A stretch of 64,000 nucleotides of DNA from Roseivirga sp. UBA6052 (GCA_002427755.1 DIYO01000002.1:1-64000); one strand, 5' to 3'. Shown: positions 39,718 to 47,897, numbered from the stretch's first letter. The notes: a model not told the origin generated them from the letters alone. Translations and numbers: made by a program.

Positions 39718-40338
39718 ATGAAAGAAATCAACCTCATGCCACAAAACGACTTCTTAGTAGAAGCTGCTAAAAATGGAGATAGCATAGCTATGAACCAGCT
39801 GGTGAAGCTATGGCAAAAACGCATCTTCAATTTTGCACTTAAGTACTTTGGAGACTACGATATGGCATCTGAAGTAACTCAGAAGACCTTTATCTCTATG
39901 AGCAAGAATTTAAAGTCGCTTAAAGATGTGAAGGTGTTTAAGTCATGGCTTTATCGCATAGCAGCGAATTATTGCCATGAGGAAGTACGCAAAAGCCAAA
40001 AGCGCTGGGTATTCCCTTTCATGAAGGTTCAATCTAAAGAAGACCAAAATCATATTGAAAACACCTTGGCCATAAGTAAGGAAGACAATCCTGAAAAAAC
40101 CATGGGGCATTTAGAACTAAAAAGCCTTCTACAAAAAGCCTTGAGTCAGTTACCAGAAGAACAAAGGCTGGTAGTAATCATGAAAGAATATGAAGGTCTG
40201 AAGCTGAGAGAAATCGCTGAAGTAATGGCAATCTCAGAGAATACAGTCAAATCTAGACTTTACTACGCCTTAGGGTCGCTTAGAAAAATTCTAGAAGAAT
40301 GGAATGTGAACAAAGAAACAGTGCATTATGAATTATAA
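39718..40338 (+). CDS. ECF-type RNA polymerase sigma factor
   Basis: 206 residues. Region 2 (LVKLWQKRIFNFALKYFGDY ... ASEVTQKTFISM) and region 4 (ALSQLPEEQRLVVIMKEYEG, then LREIAEVMAISENTVKSRLY) are intact. It directs RNA polymerase to a stress-type regulon. The gene after it overlaps by 11 bp and encodes a membrane protein shaped like an anti-sigma factor, so the two form a standard sigma/anti-sigma pair. Confidence 0.93.
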   Translation: MKEINLMPQNDFLVEAAKNGDSIAMNQLVKLWQKRIFNFALKYFGDYDMASEVTQKTFISMSKNLKSLKDVKVFKSWLYRIAANYCHEEVRKSQKRWVFPFMKVQSKEDQNHIENTLAISKEDNPEKTMGHLELKSLLQKALSQLPEEQRLVVIMKEYEGLKLREIAEVMAISENTVKSRLYYALGSLRKILEEWNVNKETVHYEL

Positions 40339-41104
40339 ACCCACTGAAGAAGACTTAATCGCCTATTTATACAACGAGCTCAGTAATGAGGAGAAAAGTA
40401 AGATAGAGCAATACTTAACTCAAAATCCTGAAGAAAAAGAAAGGCTACAAGCGCTTCAAGCTACCAGGATGATCTTTAATCAATACGAAGATGTTGAACC
40501 ACCCATAGATTTTTCTGTAACAAGCGTAGAGAGCAATTCTAACAGCACCTTTTGGCAAAAGTATATAGTGATTGCCGCTACACTGCTCATCCTATTCACA
40601 ATGGGCTGGCTCAGTGGGTTCCAAGTAAAGTATAATTCTGAGGGCTTAGCTATTGGCTTTGGCGAATTAAATCAAGGGCTTACTCAAGAGCAAGTGGCAG
40701 AGATGATCTATAACGATCAGCTAGAACTATTGGAATATGTGCAAGCCAATTTAGACGCCAATCAAGATAGCCTTAGAAATGAACTGGCCAATATGCAAGC
40801 TAGTCTTGACCCAACAGACTTGGTGAAACAAGCCTTTGAGTTAGAGAAAGAGCAACTACTTGGTGAAATGAATGAGCTCAATGAAAACCTAGGATCTGAC
40901 TACAGAGAAATATTGAGACAAATAGTAGTGAACTTTTCAAACAATATTCAATCACAGCGCATCGAAGATTTAAGAGGTATTCAGGCCGCTTTTACAGATC
41001 TGGAAGAAGCCACCATAGGAAAGCAATTCGAGATTGAGGAAGCTTTAGAAATTCTATCTGAAAGAATAGATGCTGTAGCCAATAATTCAAACAACAACAA
41101 ATAA
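40328..41104 (+). CDS. Putative membrane anti-sigma factor
   Basis: 258 residues. The N-terminus (EEDLIAYLYNELSNEEKSKI) matches the short helical sigma-binding region of anti-sigma factors, without the zinc-binding HxxxCxxC. One transmembrane helix at about 78-96 is followed by an extended, charged periplasmic coiled coil (about 115-255). It overlaps the sigma gene by 11 bp and its stop overlaps the next start by 1 bp (TAATG), so translation is coupled. Confidence 0.82.
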   Translation: MNYKPTEEDLIAYLYNELSNEEKSKIEQYLTQNPEEKERLQALQATRMIFNQYEDVEPPIDFSVTSVESNSNSTFWQKYIVIAATLLILFTMGWLSGFQVKYNSEGLAIGFGELNQGLTQEQVAEMIYNDQLELLEYVQANLDANQDSLRNELANMQASLDPTDLVKQAFELEKEQLLGEMNELNENLGSDYREILRQIVVNFSNNIQSQRIEDLRGIQAAFTDLEEATIGKQFEIEEALEILSERIDAVANNSNNNK

Positions 41105-41712
41105 TGGTCAAAAACTCAAAATATCTTTTCACACTATTAATCAGCTTGACTTTGGTTCAATGGTCGGTTGCTCAAAGCCAGAACACCATAAAGCGTGATC
41201 TGGAAATATGCCGAATTACACTTGAGAACTATTTAGTTCAGTGGGACATGGCTGTAATGTTAAACACAATCAAAGAATCAAAGGCAAACTATAGTAAGGC
41301 TAATGGGGCTACAATTACCATCCTTGCCCCTAATGCTTCAATATTGATTACTTCTCAAAGAGGTAATCTGCACAAGGGAGATGAAGAAATAATGAACACC
41401 TTCTATTCAACTGAAATGATTAGTCTACAAAGGAAGCATCTGAAAACTGTCACAATGGATTTCTTAGAAGACTTTAGCTCCTACTTACCAAAGATTGGAA
41501 ATGAAGAACTCATTAGAATCGAATACATAGTAACCGATGCTGATGTAGTGGACAAATTTAAAGATTCATCAATTCTACCTTCTGAGGTATTTCAAGAAGC
41601 AAGAAATTACAAAATCACATACTCATGGTCTATGAAAGATATCGCAGACTTAGCGAGTAAAAGTATTAGTAAAGAACAATTCGGTGAACGAATTCAAACT
41701 GAAATAGAATAA
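41104..41712 (+). CDS. Exported protein of unknown function, single copy of a repeated domain
   Basis: 202 residues with signal peptide (FTLLISLTLVQWSVAQ). No known family recognised. Its order of motifs (KRDLEICRITLENYL; a beta-rich GATITILAPNASILI; DFLEDFSSYLPKIGNEELIRI; YSWSMKDIADLASKSISKEQF) follows each half of the 463-residue protein encoded next, so both seem to contain the same undescribed domain. Translationally coupled to the anti-sigma gene (TAATG). Confidence 0.8.
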   Translation: MVKNSKYLFTLLISLTLVQWSVAQSQNTIKRDLEICRITLENYLVQWDMAVMLNTIKESKANYSKANGATITILAPNASILITSQRGNLHKGDEEIMNTFYSTEMISLQRKHLKTVTMDFLEDFSSYLPKIGNEELIRIEYIVTDADVVDKFKDSSILPSEVFQEARNYKITYSWSMKDIADLASKSISKEQFGERIQTEIE

Positions 41713-41735
41713 GTAAAAATCAAATTATCTGAATA

Positions 41736-43127
41736 ATGAAAATCAAAACAACAATGAAACATTTAACATTTGCTTTGGCTATGCTCCTAGTAGCAACCTT
41801 GGGTTCAAATGCCCAAGAGCCGGTAATTGTAGAAGAGATTCCAAGTGGAATTTTTAGAACAGGCGCTCAAGATTTGTCTGAACTACCAAAAATGGAGAGA
41901 GATATCATCATCCTTCAAAACGTATTGAATGACTTGGTAGCCAATAACAAAGACCTCTTCTACTCATCTAGTAATGCCAAAGGCATGTACATTCCAGGTA
42001 AGGGTGTAATCTTCAATGTGAAATATGGCAGTAGATATGGAAACATCTTCTTTGCTGAAAACATGACGGTAATTGAATCACAAAATGGAACTACAATAGA
42101 TTTAGATACCGATGAAAAAGATAAAAAACAGTCGGCTGAAGAATCTAACAAAAACACTGAAAATAGAATTGAGCAGCTTAGCAAAGAGTTCTTGGTGAAT
42201 TACGGTAGTATTCTAAGTGAGTTAAAAGCTGGTGAAAAAGTGATGCTTAATGTAGAATACAGCAAACTGAAGCCGGTAGACAAAGACGATACCGGAGTAC
42301 AGGTGAGCTCTCCTAAAAGCAATACAATCTATGGCTCAGCTGTAAGATTAGCCTATTCAGGGAAATCAAATACTCATCGTATGTCGAGTGCTATCAATCA
42401 AAACGATATCTCTGCATTCCTTAATGGTAAGCTTTCTATGGACCAAGCCTTTAGTAAAGTAAGCACAGTGGTTAAAGAAGATGGAGAAAATGATGCTGTA
42501 GATGCTAAGATAATGGCTGGAATACTAGACGATCTTTTTCAATCTAGCCAAAGAGGCAAATTAAGAAGAAGCCGTAAAACCTCTTGGACCTACTTTGATG
42601 ATTTCGGTTTGATGTTCGATATGAACCTCAGTGCAAGCAGTGCCACTGCCCTAACTTTTGTTACAAGAAGTGAAGATGCAGTAATTGGTTATGCTGCCAA
42701 AGAAGACAAAGATGCCGAAAAGAAAAGAGAAGAGGCTGAAAAAGCCCTTGAAGAAAATCTAGAGTCTGTTATAGACATGGCCAAAGAGAGTCTAGTGACT
42801 TACGGACGAACTTTAAGAAGCGTTAAGAGTGGTGAAGTTGTAATTCTTAATCTGAATTTGAGTGGCCTTTCCAGTAGGTCTAAACTACCTAAGTCCGTGA
42901 GACTACAAGTCTCTAAAGCGCAGATTGAAGCGTTTTCAAGGGGCCAAAAATCCTTAGATCAGTTGAAGAAGGAAATTGACATTAAAAGATTAAAGGCATC
43001 TAATAACGGTAACTTTCCGGCTACTACACTAGGTAGAATTGTTAACCAAGGTCAAAGTGTGTATAGTAATTCTCCAGCTAGATCAGCAACAACTGTAAAT
43101 GGCTATAGAACAAAGGGACAAAACTAA
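41736..43127 (+). CDS. Exported protein of unknown function with internally duplicated domain
   Basis: 463 residues; an internal Met at 41754 would give a tighter signal peptide (HLTFALAMLLVATLGSNAQ). The two halves resemble each other: KEFLVNYGSILSELKAGEKV with KESLVTYGRTLRSVKSGEVV; LNVEYSKL with LNLNLSGL; NQNDISAFLNGKLSMDQ with SKAQIEAFSRGQKSLDQ; and ILQNVLNDL with IMAGILDDL. Coiled-coil Lys/Glu stretches (about 124-150 and 325-350) precede the second part of each half. It is the last gene of the sigma-factor operon before a terminator. Probably a periplasmic or surface protein whose state is sensed by, or controlled through, the anti-sigma factor. Confidence 0.82.
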   Translation: MKIKTTMKHLTFALAMLLVATLGSNAQEPVIVEEIPSGIFRTGAQDLSELPKMERDIIILQNVLNDLVANNKDLFYSSSNAKGMYIPGKGVIFNVKYGSRYGNIFFAENMTVIESQNGTTIDLDTDEKDKKQSAEESNKNTENRIEQLSKEFLVNYGSILSELKAGEKVMLNVEYSKLKPVDKDDTGVQVSSPKSNTIYGSAVRLAYSGKSNTHRMSSAINQNDISAFLNGKLSMDQAFSKVSTVVKEDGENDAVDAKIMAGILDDLFQSSQRGKLRRSRKTSWTYFDDFGLMFDMNLSASSATALTFVTRSEDAVIGYAAKEDKDAEKKREEAEKALEENLESVIDMAKESLVTYGRTLRSVKSGEVVILNLNLSGLSSRSKLPKSVRLQVSKAQIEAFSRGQKSLDQLKKEIDIKRLKASNNGNFPATTLGRIVNQGQSVYSNSPARSATTVNGYRTKGQN

Positions 43128-43146
43128 GTCTCAACGACATTCGTTA

Positions 43147-43181
43147 GAAAAAGCTCGGTTGGTCACCGGGCTTTTTTATTT
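43147..43181 (+). terminator. Rho-independent terminator ending the sigma-factor operon
   Basis: AAGCTCGGT-TGGTC-ACCGGGCTT (9-bp stem with one G-T pair) followed by TTTTTATTTTT. Confidence 0.9.
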
Positions 43182-43202
43182 TTGATCCTTTAGCATTCGT
43201 TT

Positions 43203-43691
43203 ATGAGAAAACTTTTTGGCTATATACTACTCATGATTTTTGGTGTATTTGTTCTTATGCAGTTCACTATGCGCCCGATTAAAATAAATGAACCGGTAAC
43301 AGATACAGACATTTTTGAGCAGTTGCAGGTAAATGCAGATGTAACCCAAATGATTAAAGCTGCTTGTTACGATTGCCATTCCAATCAACCCAAATACCCT
43401 TGGTACGCCAATATTGCACCTGTAAGCTGGAACATTGCTAGTCATATACAAGTGGGTAGATACAATCTCAATTTCAGTGAATGGGGCGCTTATACCAAAG
43501 ATGAGCAAGACCATAAGCTGGAGGAAATTATAGAAGAGGTGGAAAGTGGTCACATGCCCCTACCCGGGTATTTGCGCATGCACGGAGAGGCCAGAAAAGT
43601 CCTCAGCCCTGAACACATCAGTAAGCTGAAAGAATGGATTAAAATTGAAAGATCTAAACTAATGTCTGACTCTACTACAGTAGACTTCTAA
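43203..43691 (+). CDS. Haem-binding domain protein (PF14376 type)
   Basis: 162 residues. An N-terminal anchor (YILLMIFGVFVLMQF) precedes a domain with a single c-type haem motif C55-Y-D-C58-H59 in CYDCHSNQPKYPWYANIAP, the signature of the Haem_bd family. A distal Met (GHMPLPGYLRMHGEA) is available as axial ligand. Predicted periplasmic monohaem protein, possibly in electron transfer or redox sensing. It stands alone between a terminator and the second blaI promoter. Confidence 0.87.
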   Translation: MRKLFGYILLMIFGVFVLMQFTMRPIKINEPVTDTDIFEQLQVNADVTQMIKAACYDCHSNQPKYPWYANIAPVSWNIASHIQVGRYNLNFSEWGAYTKDEQDHKLEEIIEEVESGHMPLPGYLRMHGEARKVLSPEHISKLKEWIKIERSKLMSDSTTVDF

Positions 43692-43752
43692 AGACCGTTA
43701 ATCAATATTTTTTTGAAAAACTAAGGACATAGTTTTGAATTTTAAATATTGA

Positions 43753-43788
43753 TTCTACATTTGTAGAAATACTTTTACAATCGTAGAA
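43753..43788 (+). promoter_or_regulatory. Tandem BlaI-type operators upstream of the second blaI gene
   Basis: TTCTACAttTGTAGAA (43753-43768, perfect 7-2-7 palindrome) and TTTTACaatcGTAGAA (43773-43788, one mismatch) have centres exactly 20 bp apart. The second ends on the first base of the blaI start codon. Within the first lies TACATTTG, a match to the Bacteroidota -7 element TAnnTTTG, so a bound repressor would cover the promoter. Confidence 0.78.
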
Positions 43789-44159
43789 TGAAATTACCGC
43801 AGTCAGAAGAACAAGTCATACAGATTTTATGGGATAAGAAACGTGCCTTTATGAAGGACATCATAGAAGCCTATCCTGACCCCAAACCTGCCTCTACTAC
43901 CATTGCCACGCTCTTGAAGCGAATGCAGGACAAAGGTGTGGTGAACCATAAAAAGTATGGCAATGTGAGGGAGTATTATCCAGTGCTCAAAAAGGAAGAA
44001 TACTTCTCTAATCAGATGACCGGTATGATCAAGAATTTTTTCAACGACTCTGTGGGCCAGTTTGCATCATTTTTTACCTCAGAGCAAAATCTAACAGATG
44101 AGCAGTTAGATGAGTTAAAAAGAATAGTTGAAGAACAAATAAACGCTAGAAAGAAATGA
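43788..44159 (+). CDS. BlaI/MecI/CopY family transcriptional repressor (second copy)
   Basis: 123 residues. LPQSEEQVIQILWDKKRAFMKDI and ASTTIATLLKRMQDKGVVNHKKYG form the winged helix; the C-terminal helices mediate dimerisation. Similar in plan to the repressor at 30526 but with a different operator sequence, so the two systems are probably insulated from each other. The stop overlaps the M56 gene start by 4 bp (ATGA). Confidence 0.93.
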   Translation: MKLPQSEEQVIQILWDKKRAFMKDIIEAYPDPKPASTTIATLLKRMQDKGVVNHKKYGNVREYYPVLKKEEYFSNQMTGMIKNFFNDSVGQFASFFTSEQNLTDEQLDELKRIVEEQINARKK

Positions 44160-46108
44160 TGTTCCTATTCAAATTCTTAATCTCTTCTGCCGTACTCTAT
44201 GGGATTTATCATTTCCTACTTAGAAACGAGAAGACGTTCAAGTTTAATCGCTTCTATCTCCTATCAATTGTGATTCTTGCCGCTGTAATTCCTCAATTGA
44301 TTGTAAAGACTAGCATTGTTGAAATTCCTGTTCTTGAAACTTCCGAAATCATATATTCTGAGATACCTTCTAATAGCATCGAGGTCTTACCTGTTGAAGA
44401 AACAGCGTCCTATTTCGATTGGACACTCGTTGCTCAAATCATTTACGCAACTATCGCCTTGGCCTTACTCATTCGTTTCGCCATGAATCTAAGATCGATC
44501 TATATACTCAGAAAGGCAGGTGAAGAAATTACTTTTAAAGACGCACAATTGGTTAAAAGCTCGAAAGTCAAAAGCACTTTCAGCTTCTTGAATAAGATAT
44601 TTGTCAATAAATCTCAATTCAAAACCAATGGCATCGATGATCAGATTCTTGCTCATGAAAACGTTCATATCCGTCAAAGGCACAGTCTTGATATCATATT
44701 CATAGAGTTAGTATCCTGTCTGCTTTGGTTTAATCCGCTTGTTTACTTTATCAAGAGGAAAATCAAACTCAACCACGAGTTCCTGGCAGATGCCGGAGTA
44801 TTGGCACAGACGCAAGACCCAAAAGCATATCAATTACTGCTTTTAAAATACACAAGCAAGCAATTACATATGAACCCTCTCCTAGCAAGTCACTTAAGCT
44901 ATGGTGAGACAAAAAATAGATTCAAAATTATGTTCAAAACAACAAACCAAACAGTGGCAGCATTGAAGCAATTGACTGCCCTAATCCTCATCACCGGATT
45001 GGTCTTCGTGATGGGCGAAGAAAGAGTAATCGCACAGAGCGAAAACACTCCTCCTCCAAAAGAAACAAAGGATTTACCGCCACCTCCTCCACCACAAAAA
45101 CAAACCCAGGAATTACCTCCGCCACCTCCGCCACCAGTTAGGCTTTCTAATGGTGAACTGCTCAGCCATATAAAAGTCAGGTTTAGAGACGAAAATGGAG
45201 AAATGGTAATTGAACAATATGGTAAACTTACGGACAAACAGAAAAAGTCATTCAAAGACCCATCTGTTGAAAGTGAATTCTTTTCACCTCCACCACCAGC
45301 TGCATATCTCACAGATGAGATGATAAAGGAATTCAAAGACACCAAAACCTATGGCGTTTGGTTAGACGGTGTACGTATAGAAAACAGAGTACTTGATAAC
45401 TATAAGGCCGATGATTTTCATCATTATTTTAAAGGCCAGTTAAAAGCTAATGCTGTAGACTACGGAAAGTATACTTATCACATTGACCTTATAACTCGTC
45501 AAGCTTGGGACAAGAATCCTGCATCTAAAGGAGCCTGGATAAAGTATAAGCGACCGAGAGTAATACATGTCCCTAAGAAAAATCAAGGCAATCAATCTCT
45601 GTCTGATTCCAAAAAATCAAACAATTCTGCAAAACAAGATGCAGTACCGTCTGACTACAAATGGGGTCAAGGTCCTACAAAAGAACAAGCAGCTAAACAT
45701 GAAAGAAAAGTGGAAACATTTTTAACGGTAAGCTCAAATCATCATATTAAAATGACATTACCCAATGGGAAAGTACTGGTGAAAAAAGCCAAGGACTACA
45801 CAAGAGAAGAATGGTACCGCTGGTGGGATCCAGCATACAAGGGAATGATTTTTAGCCCTCCTCAAAAAGAAATTACATTTGAACAATTGGAAGAATGGAA
45901 AGAGAACCCAGATAAGTATACTGTATCAATCAATTTTGAGCCAATCAAAAACTTGAATGAATTGAGCAACAAAAGATTTGCTTTTAGTGAAATAACCGAA
46001 GCAAGACATAATGGAAAAACAGTAGTAGAACTTACGCCAAAAGAAAAGTATCTCGACTCAAAGTATTTCGATACCGCTTGGCGATCGAATGTAATCTATA
46101 AAAACTAA
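44156..46108 (+). CDS. M56 membrane metalloprotease with proline-rich linker and novel C-terminal region
   Basis: 650 residues. Hydrophobic segments at about 4-22, 32-50, 90-110 and 270-286; zinc motif HENVH (167-171) and LNHEFLADA with E208. After the last membrane segment comes a polyproline linker (about 299-327, two runs of six and seven Pro) and about 320 residues with no recognised family, containing two related segments (KVRFRDENGEMVIEQYGKLT and HIKMTLPNGKVLVKKAKDYT, each followed by SPP and a Glu/Lys-rich helix). This replaces the usual BlaR1 sensor and presumably detects an envelope signal, leading to cleavage of the repressor encoded just upstream. Confidence 0.9.
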   Translation: MMFLFKFLISSAVLYGIYHFLLRNEKTFKFNRFYLLSIVILAAVIPQLIVKTSIVEIPVLETSEIIYSEIPSNSIEVLPVEETASYFDWTLVAQIIYATIALALLIRFAMNLRSIYILRKAGEEITFKDAQLVKSSKVKSTFSFLNKIFVNKSQFKTNGIDDQILAHENVHIRQRHSLDIIFIELVSCLLWFNPLVYFIKRKIKLNHEFLADAGVLAQTQDPKAYQLLLLKYTSKQLHMNPLLASHLSYGETKNRFKIMFKTTNQTVAALKQLTALILITGLVFVMGEERVIAQSENTPPPKETKDLPPPPPPQKQTQELPPPPPPPVRLSNGELLSHIKVRFRDENGEMVIEQYGKLTDKQKKSFKDPSVESEFFSPPPPAAYLTDEMIKEFKDTKTYGVWLDGVRIENRVLDNYKADDFHHYFKGQLKANAVDYGKYTYHIDLITRQAWDKNPASKGAWIKYKRPRVIHVPKKNQGNQSLSDSKKSNNSAKQDAVPSDYKWGQGPTKEQAAKHERKVETFLTVSSNHHIKMTLPNGKVLVKKAKDYTREEWYRWWDPAYKGMIFSPPQKEITFEQLEEWKENPDKYTVSINFEPIKNLNELSNKRFAFSEITEARHNGKTVVELTPKEKYLDSKYFDTAWRSNVIYKN

Positions 46109-46109
46109 G

Positions 46110-46149
46110 AAAAAAGGCCCGCTCTCGATAAAGAACGGGCCTTTTTTTA
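46110..46149. terminator. Bidirectional Rho-independent terminator
   Basis: A-run, GGCCCG / CGGGCC stem with a 14-nt loop, then T-run. It is shared by the convergent M56 and peroxiredoxin genes. Confidence 0.9.
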
Positions 46150-46162
46150 TGTCTTTTAATGA

Positions 46163-46750
46163 TTATGCTTCACTCTCCCAGTTAGCAGGACATAGTTCAC
46201 CATGTTCTTGTAACATAGCAAAGGCATCTATCATTCTTAAGTAATCTCCTACTCTTCTAGCTAAAGGCATGTGATTGATTCCTTCATGAAAAACATGACC
46301 AGTTTCATCTATTAGATAGGTAGCTCTGTAAGCCACATTCTCACCTTCTACCAAGTCCACACCAGATTCCTCGTCTAGTACCACATCTTTAATGTCTAGT
46401 ATATCTAGTACACTGGATAGGTTTCTATTTGCATCTGAGATAATGGGATAAGTAATACCTTTTACGCCTCCATTGTTCTGTTCTGTATTCAACCAGGCAT
46501 TGTGCACCTCAATTGTATCGCAAGATGCACCAATCACAACCGTATTTCTTTTATCAAATTCAGATAATGCTGCTTGAAAAGCGTGTAGTTCTGTTGGGCA
46601 TAATGGGCTATAATCCTTAGGCCACCAGAAAAGTAGAACCTTCTTTTTATTGTTAGCTGCTTCTTCAAAAACATTGATTTCGGATGTTTTGCCTTCAGCA
46701 TCTGTGGCTTTTACCACCATATTTGGGAATTGTCTTCCGATGTAACTCAT
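46163..46750 (-). CDS. Typical 2-Cys peroxiredoxin (AhpC/TSA family)
   Basis: 195 residues. Peroxidatic C51 lies in DYSPLCPTELHAF and the resolving C187 in GELCPANWE near the C-terminus, the arrangement of typical 2-Cys (AhpC/Prx1) enzymes that reduce H2O2 and alkyl hydroperoxides as dimers. The Thr usually found three residues before the Cys is Ser here, a conservative change. A structured leader with an intrinsic terminator lies 95 bp upstream on the same strand. Confidence 0.95.
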   Translation of the reverse strand: MSYIGRQFPNMVVKATDAEGKTSEINVFEEAANNKKKVLLFWWPKDYSPLCPTELHAFQAALSEFDKRNTVVIGASCDTIEVHNAWLNTEQNNGGVKGITYPIISDANRNLSSVLDILDIKDVVLDEESGVDLVEGENVAYRATYLIDETGHVFHEGINHMPLARRVGDYLRMIDAFAMLQEHGELCPANWESEA

Positions 46751-46844
46751 AGTCTATAGTTATTTACTCCTATTCAAACTGAATCAGGAAATGATTGTTG
46801 GCATTTCTCTGAATGAATACCTAAAAAGATTTGCTGTAAAAAAC

Positions 46845-46870
46845 GAAAAGGAGGCCCCCGCCTCCTTTTC
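46845..46870 (-). terminator. Intrinsic terminator upstream of the peroxiredoxin gene
   Basis: Perfect 11-bp inverted repeat GAAAAGGAGGC / GCCTCCTTTTC with a 4-nt loop. On the minus strand it is followed by GTTTTTT, as in an intrinsic terminator, yet the peroxiredoxin start lies 95 bp further on in the same direction. Confidence 0.75.
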
Positions 46871-46969
46871 AACTAAACTAACCCATATGGGAGCCGCGAA
46901 AGGCATTTTTTTATCAACCAAAACGATGCACTCTACTTTATACACTTCTTGCACCTTTCCGGCCCCATA
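46845..46969 (-). ncRNA. Structured leader RNA or small RNA upstream of the peroxiredoxin gene
   Basis: On the minus strand the segment 46969-46954 pairs with 46903-46886: TATGGG with CCCATA, GCCG with CGGC and GAAAGG with CCTTTC, i.e. 16 base pairs interrupted by two single-base bulges around a 50-nt loop. A strong intrinsic terminator follows at 46870-46845. An alternative hairpin CCCATATGGG (46891-46882) uses the same CCCATA strand, so two exclusive folds are possible. It could be a separate sRNA or an attenuating 5' leader of the peroxiredoxin. No known class recognised. Confidence 0.5.
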
Positions 46970-47079
46970 CAACCTTGCAACACTTCACTTATTGATAGTA
47001 TTACTATTATTTCAACAAGTATAACGATCGTATTTCAAAAAGGGTTTTACTTTTTTAAGTTTTTTTTGATTTTTATTTA
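46871..47079. other. Non-coding stretch between the peroxiredoxin and the 59-residue gene
   Basis: Together with 46751-46870 this is a gap of 329 bp without a convincing protein gene. It holds the leader RNA stems and terminator described separately. The bases from about 46980 to 47079 are very AT-rich and carry no recognisable promoter match beyond a weak TATACTTG on the minus strand. Confidence 0.5.
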
Positions 47080-47259
47080 ATGAGTAAGAAAAGCTTAAAG
47101 CCTATCCTACTAATAATTGGAATTCTAGGCCTTGTATCAGGCGTCTATGGTATAATCAAAGGTCAAGATTTCACAGACTATCTAGTGGGGCTAATCTGTG
47201 GCAGTGCACTTATTCTTAGTGCATTTACACTCGAGAAGGGTGAATCCGAAGAGAAATAA
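47080..47259 (+). CDS. 59-residue two-helix membrane protein
   Basis: A short frame from ATG 47080 to TAA 47257-47259 encodes a Lys-rich start (MSKKSLK), a hydrophobic helix (PILLIIGILGLVSGVYGII), a short polar turn (KGQDFTDY), a second helix (LVGLICGSALILSAFTL) and a charged tail (EKGESEEK). That positive-inside, two-helix layout and its isolated position suggest a genuine small membrane protein. Function unknown. Confidence 0.7.
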   Translation: MSKKSLKPILLIIGILGLVSGVYGIIKGQDFTDYLVGLICGSALILSAFTLEKGESEEK

Positions 47260-47294
47260 GGATTTGGGAATTATTTCTCCTATCGATTGGTTTC

Positions 47295-47308
47295 AATGTT
47301 ACAACATT
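47295..47308 (+). promoter_or_regulatory. 14-bp palindrome before the pyridoxamine-oxidase-like gene
   Basis: AATGTTacAACATT is a perfect 6-2-6 palindrome ending 7 bp before the start codon. Candidate repressor site; the binder is unknown. Confidence 0.4.
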
Positions 47309-47315
47309 AAAAACC

Positions 47316-47897
47316 ATGGCGCAGAACTTCACAAATCTCGCTTTTACTGAAAGCGTTAAATCAGAGCAAGAATATTACGGGTCTAGAATTTCTTATCAGC
47401 GTATGGAAAAAGTTGAGAAGTATAAAATTGGCCGGATGGAAGAGCAATTTATCTCGAAAAGAGACGGATTCTATCTTTCTACCGTTGGAGAAAATGGATG
47501 GCCATATGTACAGTTTAGAGGTGGCCCTACAGGTTTTCTTAAAGTGCTAGATGAAGAAACTTTAGCTTACGCAGATTTTAAAGGGAATATGCAGTATATC
47601 TCCACAGGTAATTTAAAGTCTACTAAAAAAGCCTCATTCATACTCCTTGACTATGCTACTAAAACAAGACTCAAAGTTTGGGCAGAAACAGAAGTGCTTT
47701 TAGCTGATGAACATCCAGATCTTTTAGAAAAAGTATCTGATGACGGCTACAGAGCAAAAATTGAGAGAATAGTGATCTTTAAAATTAAAGGCTTTGATTG
47801 GAACTGTCCACAGCATATTACACCCAAATTCACCTTGCCACAATTCAAAGAGCTGATTCAGGAGAACGAGGAATTAAAATCATACTTATTGGAATAA
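47316..47897 (+). CDS. Pyridoxamine 5'-phosphate oxidase-fold flavin-binding protein
   Basis: 193 residues with a split-barrel flavin-binding fold: FYLSTVGENGWPYVQFRGG, FADFKGNMQ-like ADFKGNMQYIS and ASFILLDYATKTRLKVWAE. Family members bind FMN, F420 or haem and reduce or degrade small molecules. No catalytic residues specific for PLP synthesis can be identified, so it is best called a PNPOx-like protein. Convergent with the S9 peptidase across a shared terminator. Confidence 0.88.
   Translation: MAQNFTNLAFTESVKSEQEYYGSRISYQRMEKVEKYKIGRMEEQFISKRDGFYLSTVGENGWPYVQFRGGPTGFLKVLDEETLAYADFKGNMQYISTGNLKSTKKASFILLDYATKTRLKVWAETEVLLADEHPDLLEKVSDDGYRAKIERIVIFKIKGFDWNCPQHITPKFTLPQFKELIQENEELKSYLLE

Noticed and set aside
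46784..47024. Short frames on both strands over the peroxiredoxin leader
   Set aside because: They cross the stem and terminator structures, have odd composition and no conserved motif; a structured RNA explains the region better.
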